Of a DNA stretch of 64,000 bases, positions 17,414 to 26,198 are shown in pieces. A model generated the notes under the pieces. It was not told where the DNA came from, did not search any database, and saw only the letters and a list, made by a program, of their open reading frames with translations. The position numbers and the translations under genes are program-made. Location of the stretch: contig NZ_JAMOII010000016.1 in NCBI RefSeq assembly GCF_024448985.1, positions 1 to 64,000 on the forward strand, in the 5' to 3' direction. Origin of the DNA: Stutzerimonas stutzeri (lineage in GTDB: Bacteria; Pseudomonadota; Gammaproteobacteria; Pseudomonadales; Pseudomonadaceae). How positions within the stretch are numbered: the stretch's first letter is position 1; every line of letters starts with the position of its first letter.

Positions 17414-17731
17414 CCAACTACCCTTTCCATATCGCAGCGTCGTTCTCGGACGGCCGCCTCCAACAGTTCGCGCAGCTCCTGCTGCGCGCCGTAAGCGTTC
17501 CTTCCGCATCGGCCCCGCCGATCCGCAGTGTTGCCAGGTTAACTCGACCGGCGGTAGAGGCTTAAGTTCCCCCCGAGCCAGAGCGAGCTGGACCATTCAC
17601 CCGGATCCGACTCGGTCAAACCATGGATTGGCCTCAAGCGTCGCGGCGCGACGCAAGCGGATGGATGGAGCCAACGATCGCCACGGTACCGGGTCGAAGC
17701 AGAACCCCCGACTCAACTATCGAGGCCCATC
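17414..17731. other. Intergenic region, about 318 bases
   Basis: This is the divergent space between the GMC dehydrogenase and the small secreted-protein gene. Open frames run into it, but none has a ribosome site and protein-like composition. No clear operator, hairpin or RNA gene was seen. Confidence 0.4.
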
Positions 17732-17983
17732 ATGATTGTCCCAAACATCGCCACCGCGGCTCTCGCCCTGCTGGTCGCAACCAGCGCAGCAGCCAATCAG
17801 GAAACCCTCGATGACCGCCAGAATGCGAATCCGAGCCAGAGCGGTGAAGAGTCGGCACATGGCTACGAAAACCCGACTGGCGTCGATCCGGATCCGCGCA
17901 TGACCGAGCAAGAAGCGGAAAACGCATACGAGCGAGCCGATGAGCAGGCAGAGCCTGAGGAAGAAAAGACAGGGCAACGCTAG
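17732..17983 (+). CDS. Small acidic secreted protein, hypothetical
   Basis: 83 residues. An N-terminal signal peptide (about 1-21, ending SAAA) precedes a very acidic, polar mature part rich in Glu, Asp, Asn and Gln with no cysteines, probably unstructured. A GAGG site lies seven bases before the ATG. No family was recognised. It is alone between divergent dehydrogenase genes and a convergent TetR gene. Confidence 0.6.
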   Translation: MIVPNIATAALALLVATSAAANQETLDDRQNANPSQSGEESAHGYENPTGVDPDPRMTEQEAENAYERADEQAEPEEEKTGQR

Positions 17984-18091
17984 CGCGTCTGGTCGTGGCC
18001 CTGTCTCTCATACGGCGCAGGGCTGCTATAGCGCTGCTCGCGCCTAGTTTCGGTCGTGATGAGTCCACCCAGTCGCCGCGTCGAGGCCCCG

Positions 18092-18637
18092 TCAGCTATC
18101 CGGACGGACCACTGCAGCGATATCACTCATGACGTCCGTCCACTCCTCCTCGCCTATTTCCATCAGGCGGAAGAAGCGCAGCGTGAAAATGCCTTCAGCA
18201 GCGAAAAAGGCGACACGGGCGCGGCGTCCTTCTTCGGTCGAGGTGTCGAGTCCGGCAAGGCGCTCCCGGTACCACGCCTGGGTCGACTGCAGGTGCTCGG
18301 GAGTTTGTAGCAGCGCCGCCAACAGACTCGCCGCCTTGGCGTGAGAACCGGAATCCGAGCCGCGAGTGGCCTCGACATGCGCGCGCACCGCCGTCAGCGG
18401 ATCGGGGTCGTCCCCGGCGATGCGCTGGAACTGCTCGGTATAACCCCTGCCCCAACGCTCGAACATCGCGTTAATCAGCTCGTCCTTGGTACCGAAGCTG
18501 TACTGCACACCACCCTTGGTAATGCCCGCCGCCTTGGCGACGGCGTCTATCGTCAATGCTGCGGCACCTTGTCGATTGACGATTCCTTCAGCCACATCCA
18601 GCAGTACCTCCCGATCGATGGTTCTCTTTCTGCCCAC
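18092..18637 (-). CDS. TetR-family repressor, divergent from the MFS pump
   Basis: About 181 residues. The likely start is the GTG at 18637, five bases after AAAGGGG; a GTG two codons earlier is also possible. The N-terminal helix-turn-helix (about 10-55) reads VAKAAGITKGGVQYSFGTKDELINAM, with the usual TetR helix 3. The C-terminal part is a helical ligand-binding domain. It is divergent from the MFS transporter across a 95-base gap with a perfect inverted repeat at 18654-18671, the layout of a local repressor relieved by the pump's substrates. It resembles SmvR-type regulators by context. Confidence 0.87.
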   Translation of the reverse strand: MGRKRTIDREVLLDVAEGIVNRQGAAALTIDAVAKAAGITKGGVQYSFGTKDELINAMFERWGRGYTEQFQRIAGDDPDPLTAVRAHVEATRGSDSGSHAKAASLLAALLQTPEHLQSTQAWYRERLAGLDTSTEEGRRARVAFFAAEGIFTLRFFRLMEIGEEEWTDVMSDIAAVVRPDS

Positions 18638-18653
18638 ATTCACCCCTTTAAAT

Positions 18654-18671
18654 TAAATACGTATGTATTTA
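18654..18671. promoter_or_regulatory. Probable TetR operator (7-4-7 inverted repeat)
   Basis: TAAATACGTATGTATTTA: perfect 7-base arms TAAATAC/GTATTTA around GTAT. It lies 16 bases upstream of the TetR start and about 60 upstream of the MFS start, so binding could shut both promoters. The local AT content stands out from its surroundings. Confidence 0.72.
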
Positions 18672-18732
18672 TATTCTGCCGCAACGTTTTCCCCCAGCCA
18701 ATTGCTGGAATACCGGAACTGAGGACGACCCG

Positions 18733-20211
18733 TTGAAATCACCTCTTCGCTGGCTCGTGCTGGGCATATTGTCCAGCGCACTTTTGCTGATCGTCATCGA
18801 CATGACGGTAATCTACCTGGCGTTGCCCAGCCTGACCTACGAACTGCGCGCCTCGGCCACCGAGAAGCTGTGGATCGTGAACGCCTATGCGCTCACGGTC
18901 GCGGGCCTGCTGCCCGGCATGGGCGCGCTGGGGGACCGCTTCGGCCACAAGCGAATGTTCATCGCCGGACTGGTGGTATTCGGCGGGGCCTCGCTGGGCG
19001 CTGCCTTTTCGCCTAGTGCCGAGGCGCTGATCGCCGCCAGGGTGGCATTGGCGGTAGGTGCGGCGATGATGATGCCGGCCACGCTGGCGATCATCCGTCA
19101 CGTCTTCGAGGACGTCCGCGAGCGCGCCCTGGCGTTCGGCATATGGGCCGCTATCGCTTCGGGCGGTGCCGCCTTCGGCCCGGTCGTCGGCGGTGTGCTG
19201 CTGGAACATTTCTGGTGGGGCTCGGTGTTCATCATCAACGTGCCGATCGTAATCGTGGCTTTGGTGCTCGCTGTGATCTGGGTGCCCGCCCGGCCCGGCA
19301 ACCCCGATCGGCCGTTCGACCTGCTCGCCTCGCTGTGGATCATGGGTGCGTTGGTCGGACTGACGCTGGCCATCAAGGAAGCCGGCAAGCCAGACCCGTC
19401 AGTGCTGCAAGCCAGCGCGGCGGCAATCACGGCGTTTGTATGCGGCTTGGCTTTCCTGCGGCGCCAGCGCCAGACGACTGTACCGATGATCGAATTCGCG
19501 CTGTTTCGCGACCGCAGCTTCTCGGCAGGCGTAGCGACGGCGTTGATCGCCTCGGCAGCATTGATGGGCATGGAGTTGGTGGTCAGCCAGCGACTGCAGT
19601 TGGTGGTCGGCTTATCGCCATTGCAGGCCGGTCTGGCCATTCTGCCAATTCCACTCGGCGCCTTCGTCGCCGGTCCGCTTGCCGGACTGGCGTTGCCGCG
19701 CTTCGGGGCCGAACGCATCCTGAGCACATCCCTCGCCCTGTCGGCAGCCGGGGCGCTGCTGTATCTGCTGGGTTATGGCGCCGCGCTATGGGTTCAGATT
19801 CTGTCGTTCAGCCTGCTCGGTTTCGGCATCGGCGCGGCAATGACTGCCGCCTCCAGCGCCATGCTGTTGCATGCGCCGCCAGACCGCGCCGGAATGGCGG
19901 CGTCGATCGAAGAGGTGTCATACGAGCTGGGCGGTGCACTGGGCATTGCCATATTGGGTAGTTTGATGTCCGCGGTGTATTCCGCAGCCTTCGCCGCACC
20001 GGCAGGCAGCGCGGCGCCAGCGCTGGCCCGAGACAGCCTCGACGGCGCGCTGATCGCCGCCGAATCCCTGCCAGATGCCCTCGCCGCCCCGCTCGTCAGC
20101 CTGGCGCAAAGCGCTTTCGACAGCGCCTTCGTGACGGTAATGATCGGGGTCGTCGCCCTGCTCGGCGCGGCATCGGTCGGCATCGCCCTGTCCACCCGCC
20201 GCTCTCATTAG
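18733..20211 (+). CDS. MFS drug efflux transporter, DHA2 family, SmvA-like
   Basis: 492 residues starting at a TTG with GAGG upstream, with about 14 membrane helices. The family motif A region reads GALGDRFGHKRMF (about 61-73) and motif C-like GGAAFGPVVGGVLLEHFWWGSVF follows near 140-165. It looks closest to SmvA/EmrB-type proton antiporters that expel quaternary ammonium compounds, dyes and biguanides. Motif D-like VIDMTVIYLALP sits in helix 1. The divergent TetR gene probably controls it. The exact substrate range cannot be read from sequence. Confidence 0.88.
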   Translation: MKSPLRWLVLGILSSALLLIVIDMTVIYLALPSLTYELRASATEKLWIVNAYALTVAGLLPGMGALGDRFGHKRMFIAGLVVFGGASLGAAFSPSAEALIAARVALAVGAAMMMPATLAIIRHVFEDVRERALAFGIWAAIASGGAAFGPVVGGVLLEHFWWGSVFIINVPIVIVALVLAVIWVPARPGNPDRPFDLLASLWIMGALVGLTLAIKEAGKPDPSVLQASAAAITAFVCGLAFLRRQRQTTVPMIEFALFRDRSFSAGVATALIASAALMGMELVVSQRLQLVVGLSPLQAGLAILPIPLGAFVAGPLAGLALPRFGAERILSTSLALSAAGALLYLLGYGAALWVQILSFSLLGFGIGAAMTAASSAMLLHAPPDRAGMAASIEEVSYELGGALGIAILGSLMSAVYSAAFAAPAGSAAPALARDSLDGALIAAESLPDALAAPLVSLAQSAFDSAFVTVMIGVVALLGAASVGIALSTRRSH

Positions 20212-20485
20212 TGGAACGCGCAAGCAGCAGGACGAAGCCTCACGCCAACTGGAGATGCCAGCAAACCCGCCTGCATCGAAATGACCGCTCTGGACATCAA
20301 GGCAACACCTGGCTCGTTGCGCTGCATCAAAGCGGCATTGATCGATATGGCTCATAGCTGCGTTCGGCCGACAGCCTTTTCCCTTGCGCGAACGAAGCCT
20401 TTAATGGGTCGTTTTCGAGGTTATGCGGTCTATCCACTCAGGCGCAGTCGTAGCTGCTTGTTTTTCTCTGGCATGACCAACCTCA

Positions 20486-21100
20486 ATGACATCCCTCTTG
20501 CAGCTGAATTCCCCAACCGACGTTATGGTTCTGGTGCTTGCGGCAGGCCGCGGCGAACGCTTTTCCGTATCCGGCGGCGCAGGCCATAAGCTCGACGCGG
20601 TGCTCGCCGGCCAGTCGGTGCTTTCGCATGTCCTGAACGCCGTAGAGGCCGCCGGACTGAAGTCTTTTCTGGTTCGCCCTGAAGGCGGTACGGCTGGCAT
20701 GGGCGAGTCAATCGCCATGGGCGTCAGGGCAACCGCCAATGCGCCTGCCTGGATGATCCTTCCCGGCGATTTGCCGCTGATTAGGGCGAGCACCATTCGA
20801 CAGGTAGCTCAAGCCCTGGTCGAAAACCCCATCGTCGTGCCGAACTGGCGCTCGCGGCGCGGGCATCCCGTCGGCTTCCAGCGGCAGTATTTCGCCGAGC
20901 TGGCCGCCCTGCAGGGGGATACCGGTGCATCCGTGATCGTGCGGGGCAACAAGCTGCTAGGGCGGGTCCTGGAGCTCTCGGTGGAGGACGCAGGCGCCAT
21001 CATCGATGTGGATACCTGTGACGATCTGACGTTGGCGCGGCACCTGCTGCAGATCCGGCAGACATCTGATTTCGAGGGGGAACCCAATGGAAAGTATTGA
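20486..21100 (+). CDS. mocA: MobA-like nucleotidyltransferase (molybdenum cofactor cytidylyltransferase type)
   Basis: 204 residues, an NTP-transferase fold. The nucleotide loop LAAGRGERF is at 18-26, a conserved PGDLPL lies near 93-98, and PVGFQRQYF is in the second half. MocA-type enzymes attach CMP to molybdopterin to make the cytosine dinucleotide cofactor used by xanthine-dehydrogenase-family enzymes. The stop overlaps the start of the XdhC-family gene by 14 bases, so the two are coupled. No molybdoenzyme gene is nearby. The ribosome site of the annotated start is weak. Confidence 0.8.
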   Translation: MTSLLQLNSPTDVMVLVLAAGRGERFSVSGGAGHKLDAVLAGQSVLSHVLNAVEAAGLKSFLVRPEGGTAGMGESIAMGVRATANAPAWMILPGDLPLIRASTIRQVAQALVENPIVVPNWRSRRGHPVGFQRQYFAELAALQGDTGASVIVRGNKLLGRVLELSVEDAGAIIDVDTCDDLTLARHLLQIRQTSDFEGEPNGKY

Positions 21101-22112
21101 CCTCATCGTTCTGCGCACCGCCAGCACCTGGCTCGCGCAGGGCCGCCGCGTGATGCTCGCCACCGTGGTGAGGACCTGGGGATCTTCGCCGCGCCCGACC
21201 GGCTCGATGATGGCCTTGCGTGACGATGGCCGGGCGGTGGGAAGCGTTTCCGGCGGTTGCATCGAGGATGATCTGATCCATCGTTACACCACGGCATTCG
21301 GCGCTGCGGGACTTCCACAAGGCACGCCCGAGGTGGTGCGCTACGGCGTAAGCGCCGACGAGGCCCATCGTTTCGGCCTGCCCTGCGGCGGAACGCTTGA
21401 GCTCGTGCTGGAGTTCGACCCGGCGCTGGAGTCATTGGAGAAACTGCTGTTCGATCTCGACCGTGGCAACCTCGTACGCCGATCCTTAGACATCGCCAGC
21501 GGTGAGGTGGCACTGACGAGCACGCCAACCCCCGAGGCGCTGCAGTTCGATGGCACGCGGCTGATCAATACCCTCGGTCCTGGTTATCGCATGCTGCTGA
21601 TCGGCGCTGGTGCACTCGCGGAGTATGTCGCCACCATGGCGCTGTTCAACGGCTTCAAGGTGACGGTGTGCGACCCGCGCATCGAGTACATGGACACCTG
21701 GTCGGTGGCCGAAGTGGAACTGGTCAGCGGCATGCCGGACGACGAGGTCGTCGCCTTCCGACCCGACCCGCGCAGCTGCGTCATCGCCTTGAGCCACGAC
21801 CCCAAGCTGGATGACCTCGCCCTGCTGGCGGCTCTGCAGAGTCCGGCGTTCTATGTCGGCGCCATCGGCTCGCGGCGCAACAACCAGAGCCGGCGAGAAC
21901 GGCTGATCGCTCACTTCGGCGAGACTGAGCAATCCCTGCAACGCCTCCGCGGTCCGATCGGCATCTACATTGGCAGCAAGACGCCGGCAGAAATCGCGGT
22001 GAGCGTCATGGCCGAGGTCCTGGCGGTGAAGAACGCTGTGCCGCTCGCCCGCGACCAGTTGGTGGCCGAGGCCAAGGAGCAGCGGGAATCCACGAGCCCA
22101 GCATGGGCCTGA
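21087..22112 (+). CDS. XdhC/CoxI-family molybdoenzyme maturation factor
   Basis: 341 residues with a strong GAGGGGGAA site before the ATG, inside the 3' end of mocA. The N-terminal XdhC part has ATVVRTWGSSPRPTGSMM and SGGCIEDD (about 25-60), and the C-terminal Rossmann part has LLIGAGALAEYVATMA near 168 and IGSRRN near 265. XdhC binds the molybdenum cofactor, favours its sulfuration and inserts it into xanthine-dehydrogenase-like enzymes. Such pairs usually sit next to an aldehyde, xanthine or isoquinoline oxidoreductase. None is present here, so the client must be elsewhere. Confidence 0.88.
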   Translation: MESIDLIVLRTASTWLAQGRRVMLATVVRTWGSSPRPTGSMMALRDDGRAVGSVSGGCIEDDLIHRYTTAFGAAGLPQGTPEVVRYGVSADEAHRFGLPCGGTLELVLEFDPALESLEKLLFDLDRGNLVRRSLDIASGEVALTSTPTPEALQFDGTRLINTLGPGYRMLLIGAGALAEYVATMALFNGFKVTVCDPRIEYMDTWSVAEVELVSGMPDDEVVAFRPDPRSCVIALSHDPKLDDLALLAALQSPAFYVGAIGSRRNNQSRRERLIAHFGETEQSLQRLRGPIGIYIGSKTPAEIAVSVMAEVLAVKNAVPLARDQLVAEAKEQRESTSPAWA

Positions 22113-22132
22113 TCGCTTGTTCACGCGACCGT

Positions 22133-23110
22133 TTAGCTGAGCGCCTTTGAGCGCAGCTCCTTACAGAAGGTCCGCCGGTAATCCGAGGGGGTCGTGCCCA
22201 ATTGCGCAGCGAATTGCTGACGCAGTGAAAGCGACGTGCCGAAGCCGACCTCCGATGCGATGCAGTCGATCGGCATCTCGGTGGTTTCCAGAAGTTGTTG
22301 TGCCCGCGCGACACGTTCGGCGTTGAGCCATTTGATGAAGGTCGTGCCCGTGGTTTCGCGAAAACGGCGGGTGAAGGTACGGCGGCTCATGCTGGCCACA
22401 TCGGCCAGCGTATCGAGCGACAAGGGTTCGGCCAGATGTTCCCGCGCCCACTCCAGCACGCCGGGCAGCCGGCTTTCGCTCGCCAATTGCGGGACAGGCT
22501 GTTCGATGTACTGCGCCTGCCCGCCTTGCCGGTGCGGCGGTGTAACCAGCAGCCTAGCCATCCGATTCGCTACGTCGGCACCATGACGCTGACGAAGCAA
22601 GTGCAGGCAACAGTCGATGGCGGCGACCGTACCGGCCGAGGTGACGATGTTGTCGTCAGAAACGTAGAGCACATCCGGGCGGAAGTGGCTGCTGGGGAAG
22701 CGCCGAGCGAACAGCTCGCGCGCCACCCAATGCGTAGTGGCTTCGCGGTAATCCAGCAGGCCGGCGTCGCCCAACACGAAAGCGCCCAGGCACAAGCCGA
22801 CGATCAATGCGCCCTGTGCATGGCACCGGCGCAAGGCGTCGGTCAGCTCGGCCGGCGCGTGCAGGCTGGGATCGCTCCATGCCGGCACGATGACGATATC
22901 GGCACGCGCCATCGCCTCCAGCCCATCGGGCACGTCGATCATCACGCCTTGATCGCTACGGACCTGGCCTGGCTTTGCAGCGCAATATCGAACTTCGTAA
23001 TGCGGCAGGTCCGGTGCATCCTTGGCGGCGCCAAAGACCATTCCGGGCACGGAGAGGTGGAACAGGCTCACGCCATCGAACGCCAGGACGGCAACGCGAA
23101 GTATGGACAT
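22133..23110 (-). CDS. GlxA-family AraC regulator (DJ-1/PfpI domain plus HTH)
   Basis: 325 residues. The N-terminal DJ-1/PfpI-like domain (about 1-170) carries the nucleophile-elbow-like GLCLGAFVLG and ends with TSAGTVAAIDCCLHLL. The C-terminal AraC DNA-binding part (about 215-320) contains LSLDTLADVASMSRRTFTRRF and GFGTSLSLRQQFA. These regulators sense an unknown metabolite through the amidase-like domain. It is convergent with xdhC and lies near a cysteine hydrolase (23254-23802) on the same strand, with a second GlxA-type regulator on the other side. Confidence 0.88.
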   Translation of the reverse strand: MSILRVAVLAFDGVSLFHLSVPGMVFGAAKDAPDLPHYEVRYCAAKPGQVRSDQGVMIDVPDGLEAMARADIVIVPAWSDPSLHAPAELTDALRRCHAQGALIVGLCLGAFVLGDAGLLDYREATTHWVARELFARRFPSSHFRPDVLYVSDDNIVTSAGTVAAIDCCLHLLRQRHGADVANRMARLLVTPPHRQGGQAQYIEQPVPQLASESRLPGVLEWAREHLAEPLSLDTLADVASMSRRTFTRRFRETTGTTFIKWLNAERVARAQQLLETTEMPIDCIASEVGFGTSLSLRQQFAAQLGTTPSDYRRTFCKELRSKALS

Positions 23111-23253
23111 GACAGATGACCCGCTTTGGAAAAGATGGCCTGAAAATATTCAAGAGCGTCATTCAGGTCAAACATCGAGTGCTGAGCGGTATCGCTGGCA
23201 GGTGCTTCCCCGACCTGTGGATCGTGCACGGATCGGGAAATGCAACGGACGGC

Positions 23254-23802
23254 TCAGGCCGTCAGATAGGCTTGCGTCGAAATCACATTGGCGTAGCCGA
23301 ACTTCAGGGCAGCCATCATGGCCGCATGCACTTGAGCGGCCGGAACCTGTACACCCTCGAACTCCAGATCCAGCGTCGCGCAGGCATCGTGCAGCACGGT
23401 TACCGAATAGCCCAGATCGGCTGCGGCACGAACGCCGGCATCGACACACATATGACTCATCGCGCCGACGATCACGACCTCTTCTACACCCTGCTCGTCG
23501 AGCAAACGCTTGAGCTCCGTTTCACGGAACGAGTTGGGGTAGTTCTTGACGATGACAGGCTCGTCATTCTGCGGGGCGACAGCGGGTTGGATCTCGACGT
23601 TTTGCGTCCCCGGAACGAAAGCCGGGACTTCCCCGTGGACGAATTCATGACGGATGTGAATAACCGGGACATCCTTGGCGCGGGAGTCGGCAATCACTTT
23701 TACTGCGTTATCGACGGCCGCCTCGATACCGGTCAGCGGTAGATTGCCCGTCGGCAAGTATTCGTTCTGCAGATCGATTACGACCAATGCACGCTTGCTC
23801 AT
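23254..23802 (-). CDS. Isochorismatase-family cysteine hydrolase
   Basis: 182 residues from the ATG at 23802, preceded by AAGGAG at six bases; the longer frame starts without a site. It has the catalytic triad of the family: Asp in VVIDLQNEY, Lys in VKNYPNSF and Cys in GAMSHMCVDAGVRAA. These enzymes hydrolyse amide or vinyl-ether bonds, as in nicotinamidase, ureidoacrylate hydrolase or isochorismatase. The substrate is not evident. It is flanked by two GlxA-type regulators, one of which (23909-24886) is divergent and probably controls it. Confidence 0.86.
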   Translation of the reverse strand: MSKRALVVIDLQNEYLPTGNLPLTGIEAAVDNAVKVIADSRAKDVPVIHIRHEFVHGEVPAFVPGTQNVEIQPAVAPQNDEPVIVKNYPNSFRETELKRLLDEQGVEEVVIVGAMSHMCVDAGVRAAADLGYSVTVLHDACATLDLEFEGVQVPAAQVHAAMMAALKFGYANVISTQAYLTA

Positions 23803-23908
23803 TATTGGCTCCTTGACGATGGTGTAAGGGGAAGCGTGACCATCATCAGCCATCGGGGCGCTTGTTGCGAAGTGGCGAGATCGACATCTTCAAGGGCTGG
23901 ATCGACAC

Positions 23909-24886
23909 ATGCCGGATAGAGACGTTATAGAAATCGGGATGCTGCTGTATCCCGGTGCGCAGCTGGCGACGGTTCTGGGCCTGACCGACCTGTTCGCGTT
24001 TGCACAACGAATCGCCGACGAGCGAGGGGTGCCGGATACGCCGGTTTTGCGCATCAGCCAGTGGCAAAAACAAAGCCCCAGCGAAACTCCGGTGCGAGTA
24101 CAGGATTCGCGTGCCGGCATGAGCACGACGCCCGCCGTGCTGATTCTGCCCCCGAGCCTGGAAGAACCGATTGCCACCAGCGCAGCGGCGCCCTACAGAG
24201 AATGGCTGCAGGCGCAGCACCGCGCGGGGGCCACGCTCGCGTCCGTGTGTGCAGGCGCTTTCCTGCTTGGCGAAACAGGCTTGCTGTCCGGTCGCACCAT
24301 CACGACGCATTGGCTCTATGTGGAGAAATTCGCGGAGCGCTTTCCAGACGTGCAGCTCGATATCGACCAGCTCATCATCGACGCCGACGACATCATCACC
24401 GCCGGCGGCGTCATGGCCTGGATCGACCTCGGATTGCGATTGGTGGACCGCTACCTGGGCGCTGCGGTGATGATCGACACCGCCCAGATGCTTCTCGTCG
24501 ATCCGCCCGGACGCCAGCAGCGTTACTACAGCGCCTTCGCGCCGCGGTTGGCTCACGGTGATCAGGCCGTGCTGGCAGTGCAGCACTGGCTGCAAGAAAC
24601 AGGCGCCCGGCAGATCGTCCTGGCTGATCTGGCGCAACGTGCCGGCATGGAAGTTCGCACCTTTCTGCGCCGCTTTCAAAAAGCGACCGGCATGACCACC
24701 ACCGAATACTGCCAGCGCCTGCGCGTGGGCCGCGCGAGAGAGATGTTACAGGCAAGCCAGCTGTCCATCGAACGGATCGCCTGGGAGGTCGGCTATGGAG
24801 ACCCCGGCGCGTTCCGCAAGGTATTTACAGGCATCGTCGGGCTTACGCCTAGCGAGTACCGACGACGTTTCAGCGCGGTTTCATAA
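23909..24886 (+). CDS. GlxA-family AraC regulator (DJ-1/PfpI domain plus HTH)
   Basis: 325 residues, built like the regulator at 22133-23110 but clearly divergent in sequence. The DJ-1/PfpI domain includes [25 protein letters not shown] (about 112-136) and [15 protein letters not shown]. The AraC part (about 220-320) has [19 protein letters not shown] and [15 protein letters not shown]. It is divergent from the cysteine hydrolase across a 106-base gap, the usual position of a dedicated regulator. The effector is unknown. Confidence 0.88.
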   Translation: MPDRDVIEIGMLLYPGAQLATVLGLTDLFAFAQRIADERGVPDTPVLRISQWQKQSPSETPVRVQDSRAGMSTTPAVLILPPSLEEPIATSAAAPYREWLQAQHRAGATLASVCAGAFLLGETGLLSGRTITTHWLYVEKFAERFPDVQLDIDQLIIDADDIITAGGVMAWIDLGLRLVDRYLGAAVMIDTAQMLLVDPPGRQQRYYSAFAPRLAHGDQAVLAVQHWLQETGARQIVLADLAQRAGMEVRTFLRRFQKATGMTTTEYCQRLRVGRAREMLQASQLSIERIAWEVGYGDPGAFRKVFTGIVGLTPSEYRRRFSAVS

Positions 24887-25027
24887 ACAGGCTCCGCGCT
24901 CGCCCCAAGAGCCACAATTCGCTCAAAGAATGGCCCGTTTTTATCCATGATTGTCTTTTGGGCCGCTATTACTTATTCCCTCCCGCTCCCACAATGCGCT
25001 CCTTCGAAACGAACCCAGGAGTGTTCC

Positions 25028-25921
25028 ATGCACTTTGCAAAAATCAGCAGTTCACTGGCTTTGGCCGTCAGCCTCGCCTTCACCAGCGCGTTTGCCTCGG
25101 CACAACCAGCAGACACATCGGCCACGCCTGCCGAGCAAGTTCAGCTGCAGCAGATCCGCAGTGCTACGCTGATAATCACCTACGCCGACACGACCTTTCT
25201 GATCGACCCGATGCTCGCGAAGAAAGGCACTTACCCAGGCTTCGAGGGCACTTACCGCAGCGAACTTCGTAACCCGCTGGTCGAGCTGCCGATGCCGGCC
25301 GAAGAGGTACTCGCCGGGGTCGATGCGGTGATCGTCACGCACACCCATCTGGATCATTGGGATGAGGCCGCGCAGCAGATGTTGCCCAAGGATCTCCCGC
25401 TGTTCGTACAGAACGAATCCGATGCCGAGATCATCCGTGGGCAGGGCTTTCGCGACGTCCGGATTCTCACTGACCAAGCGGAGTTCGGTGGCGTCACGCT
25501 AAGCAGGACCGGCGGCCAGCACGGTACCGACAAAATGTTCGCCACCCCTGAACTCGCAGAGTTTCTCGGCGTTGCGATTGGCGTCGTCTTCGAAGCGCCA
25601 GAGCACAAAACGCTCTATCTGGCAGGCGATACCATCTGGCGCGACGAGGTCGACCAGGCGCTAACCCAATACGAGCCGGAAGTCATAGTGCTGAACGCGG
25701 GTTATGCGCAGGTGACTGGCTATAACGGCGCCATCATCATGGGCAAGGAAGATGTGCTGCGGGCCGCCCAGGCGGTGCCGGACGCAACCGTGGTGGCGAC
25801 GCACATGGATGCCATCAACCATATGAGGCTGAGCCGTAAAGAGTTGAAAGCCTACGTTCAGGAGAAAGGCATTCAGGAACGCGTCGAGATTCCCGAGGAT
25901 GGGGCAACACTGAAGTTCTAA
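25028..25921 (+). CDS. Secreted metallo-beta-lactamase-fold hydrolase
   Basis: 297 residues from the ATG at 25028, which has an AGGAG site; a longer frame to 24947 is unlikely. A signal peptide ends near residue 25 (AFASA). The metal motif HTHLDHWD (about 101-108) is the family HxHxDH signature. A later LAGDTIW and a C-terminal THMDAINH supply further ligands. The layout recalls UlaG/YtnP-like or UPF0173-type hydrolases, so the export signal is notable. Substrate unknown. It stands as a single gene downstream of the GlxA regulator. Confidence 0.82.
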   Translation: MHFAKISSSLALAVSLAFTSAFASAQPADTSATPAEQVQLQQIRSATLIITYADTTFLIDPMLAKKGTYPGFEGTYRSELRNPLVELPMPAEEVLAGVDAVIVTHTHLDHWDEAAQQMLPKDLPLFVQNESDAEIIRGQGFRDVRILTDQAEFGGVTLSRTGGQHGTDKMFATPELAEFLGVAIGVVFEAPEHKTLYLAGDTIWRDEVDQALTQYEPEVIVLNAGYAQVTGYNGAIIMGKEDVLRAAQAVPDATVVATHMDAINHMRLSRKELKAYVQEKGIQERVEIPEDGATLKF

Positions 25922-26083
25922 GCTGGCTTGGGGCCGCCTTATCAGGGCGGCCTACCTGCCCTAGCCAGGGCTTCTAACGCCGTTGCAGTCGAGCGGGCGG
26001 CTGGCGGATGATCCAGTGAAACGGGGGCTTTGCACCGACTCCATCATGCTCAAGAATGTAGCTCAGGTCTGAAACGATCAATG

Positions 26084-26128
26084 ATTGTATACAATTGCTG
26101 GAGATTTATTTGTCAGCATGTGTACAAT
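26084..26128. promoter_or_regulatory. Tandem GntR-type operator sites upstream of allE
   Basis: 26084-26095 is the perfect palindrome ATTGTATACAAT. 26117-26128 (CATGTGTACAAT) matches it at 9 of 12 positions, exactly 33 bases downstream, about three helical turns. TTGTATACAA-type palindromes are typical targets of FadR-subfamily GntR regulators, several of which control purine and allantoin use. No GntR gene is in the window. Confidence 0.6.
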
Positions 26129-26198
26129 TGAGCACATAGCTCCGCACCCAGCCTGCGGCCATCTCGACCGCAGGCACCACCAACAAGATGGGAGTCAT

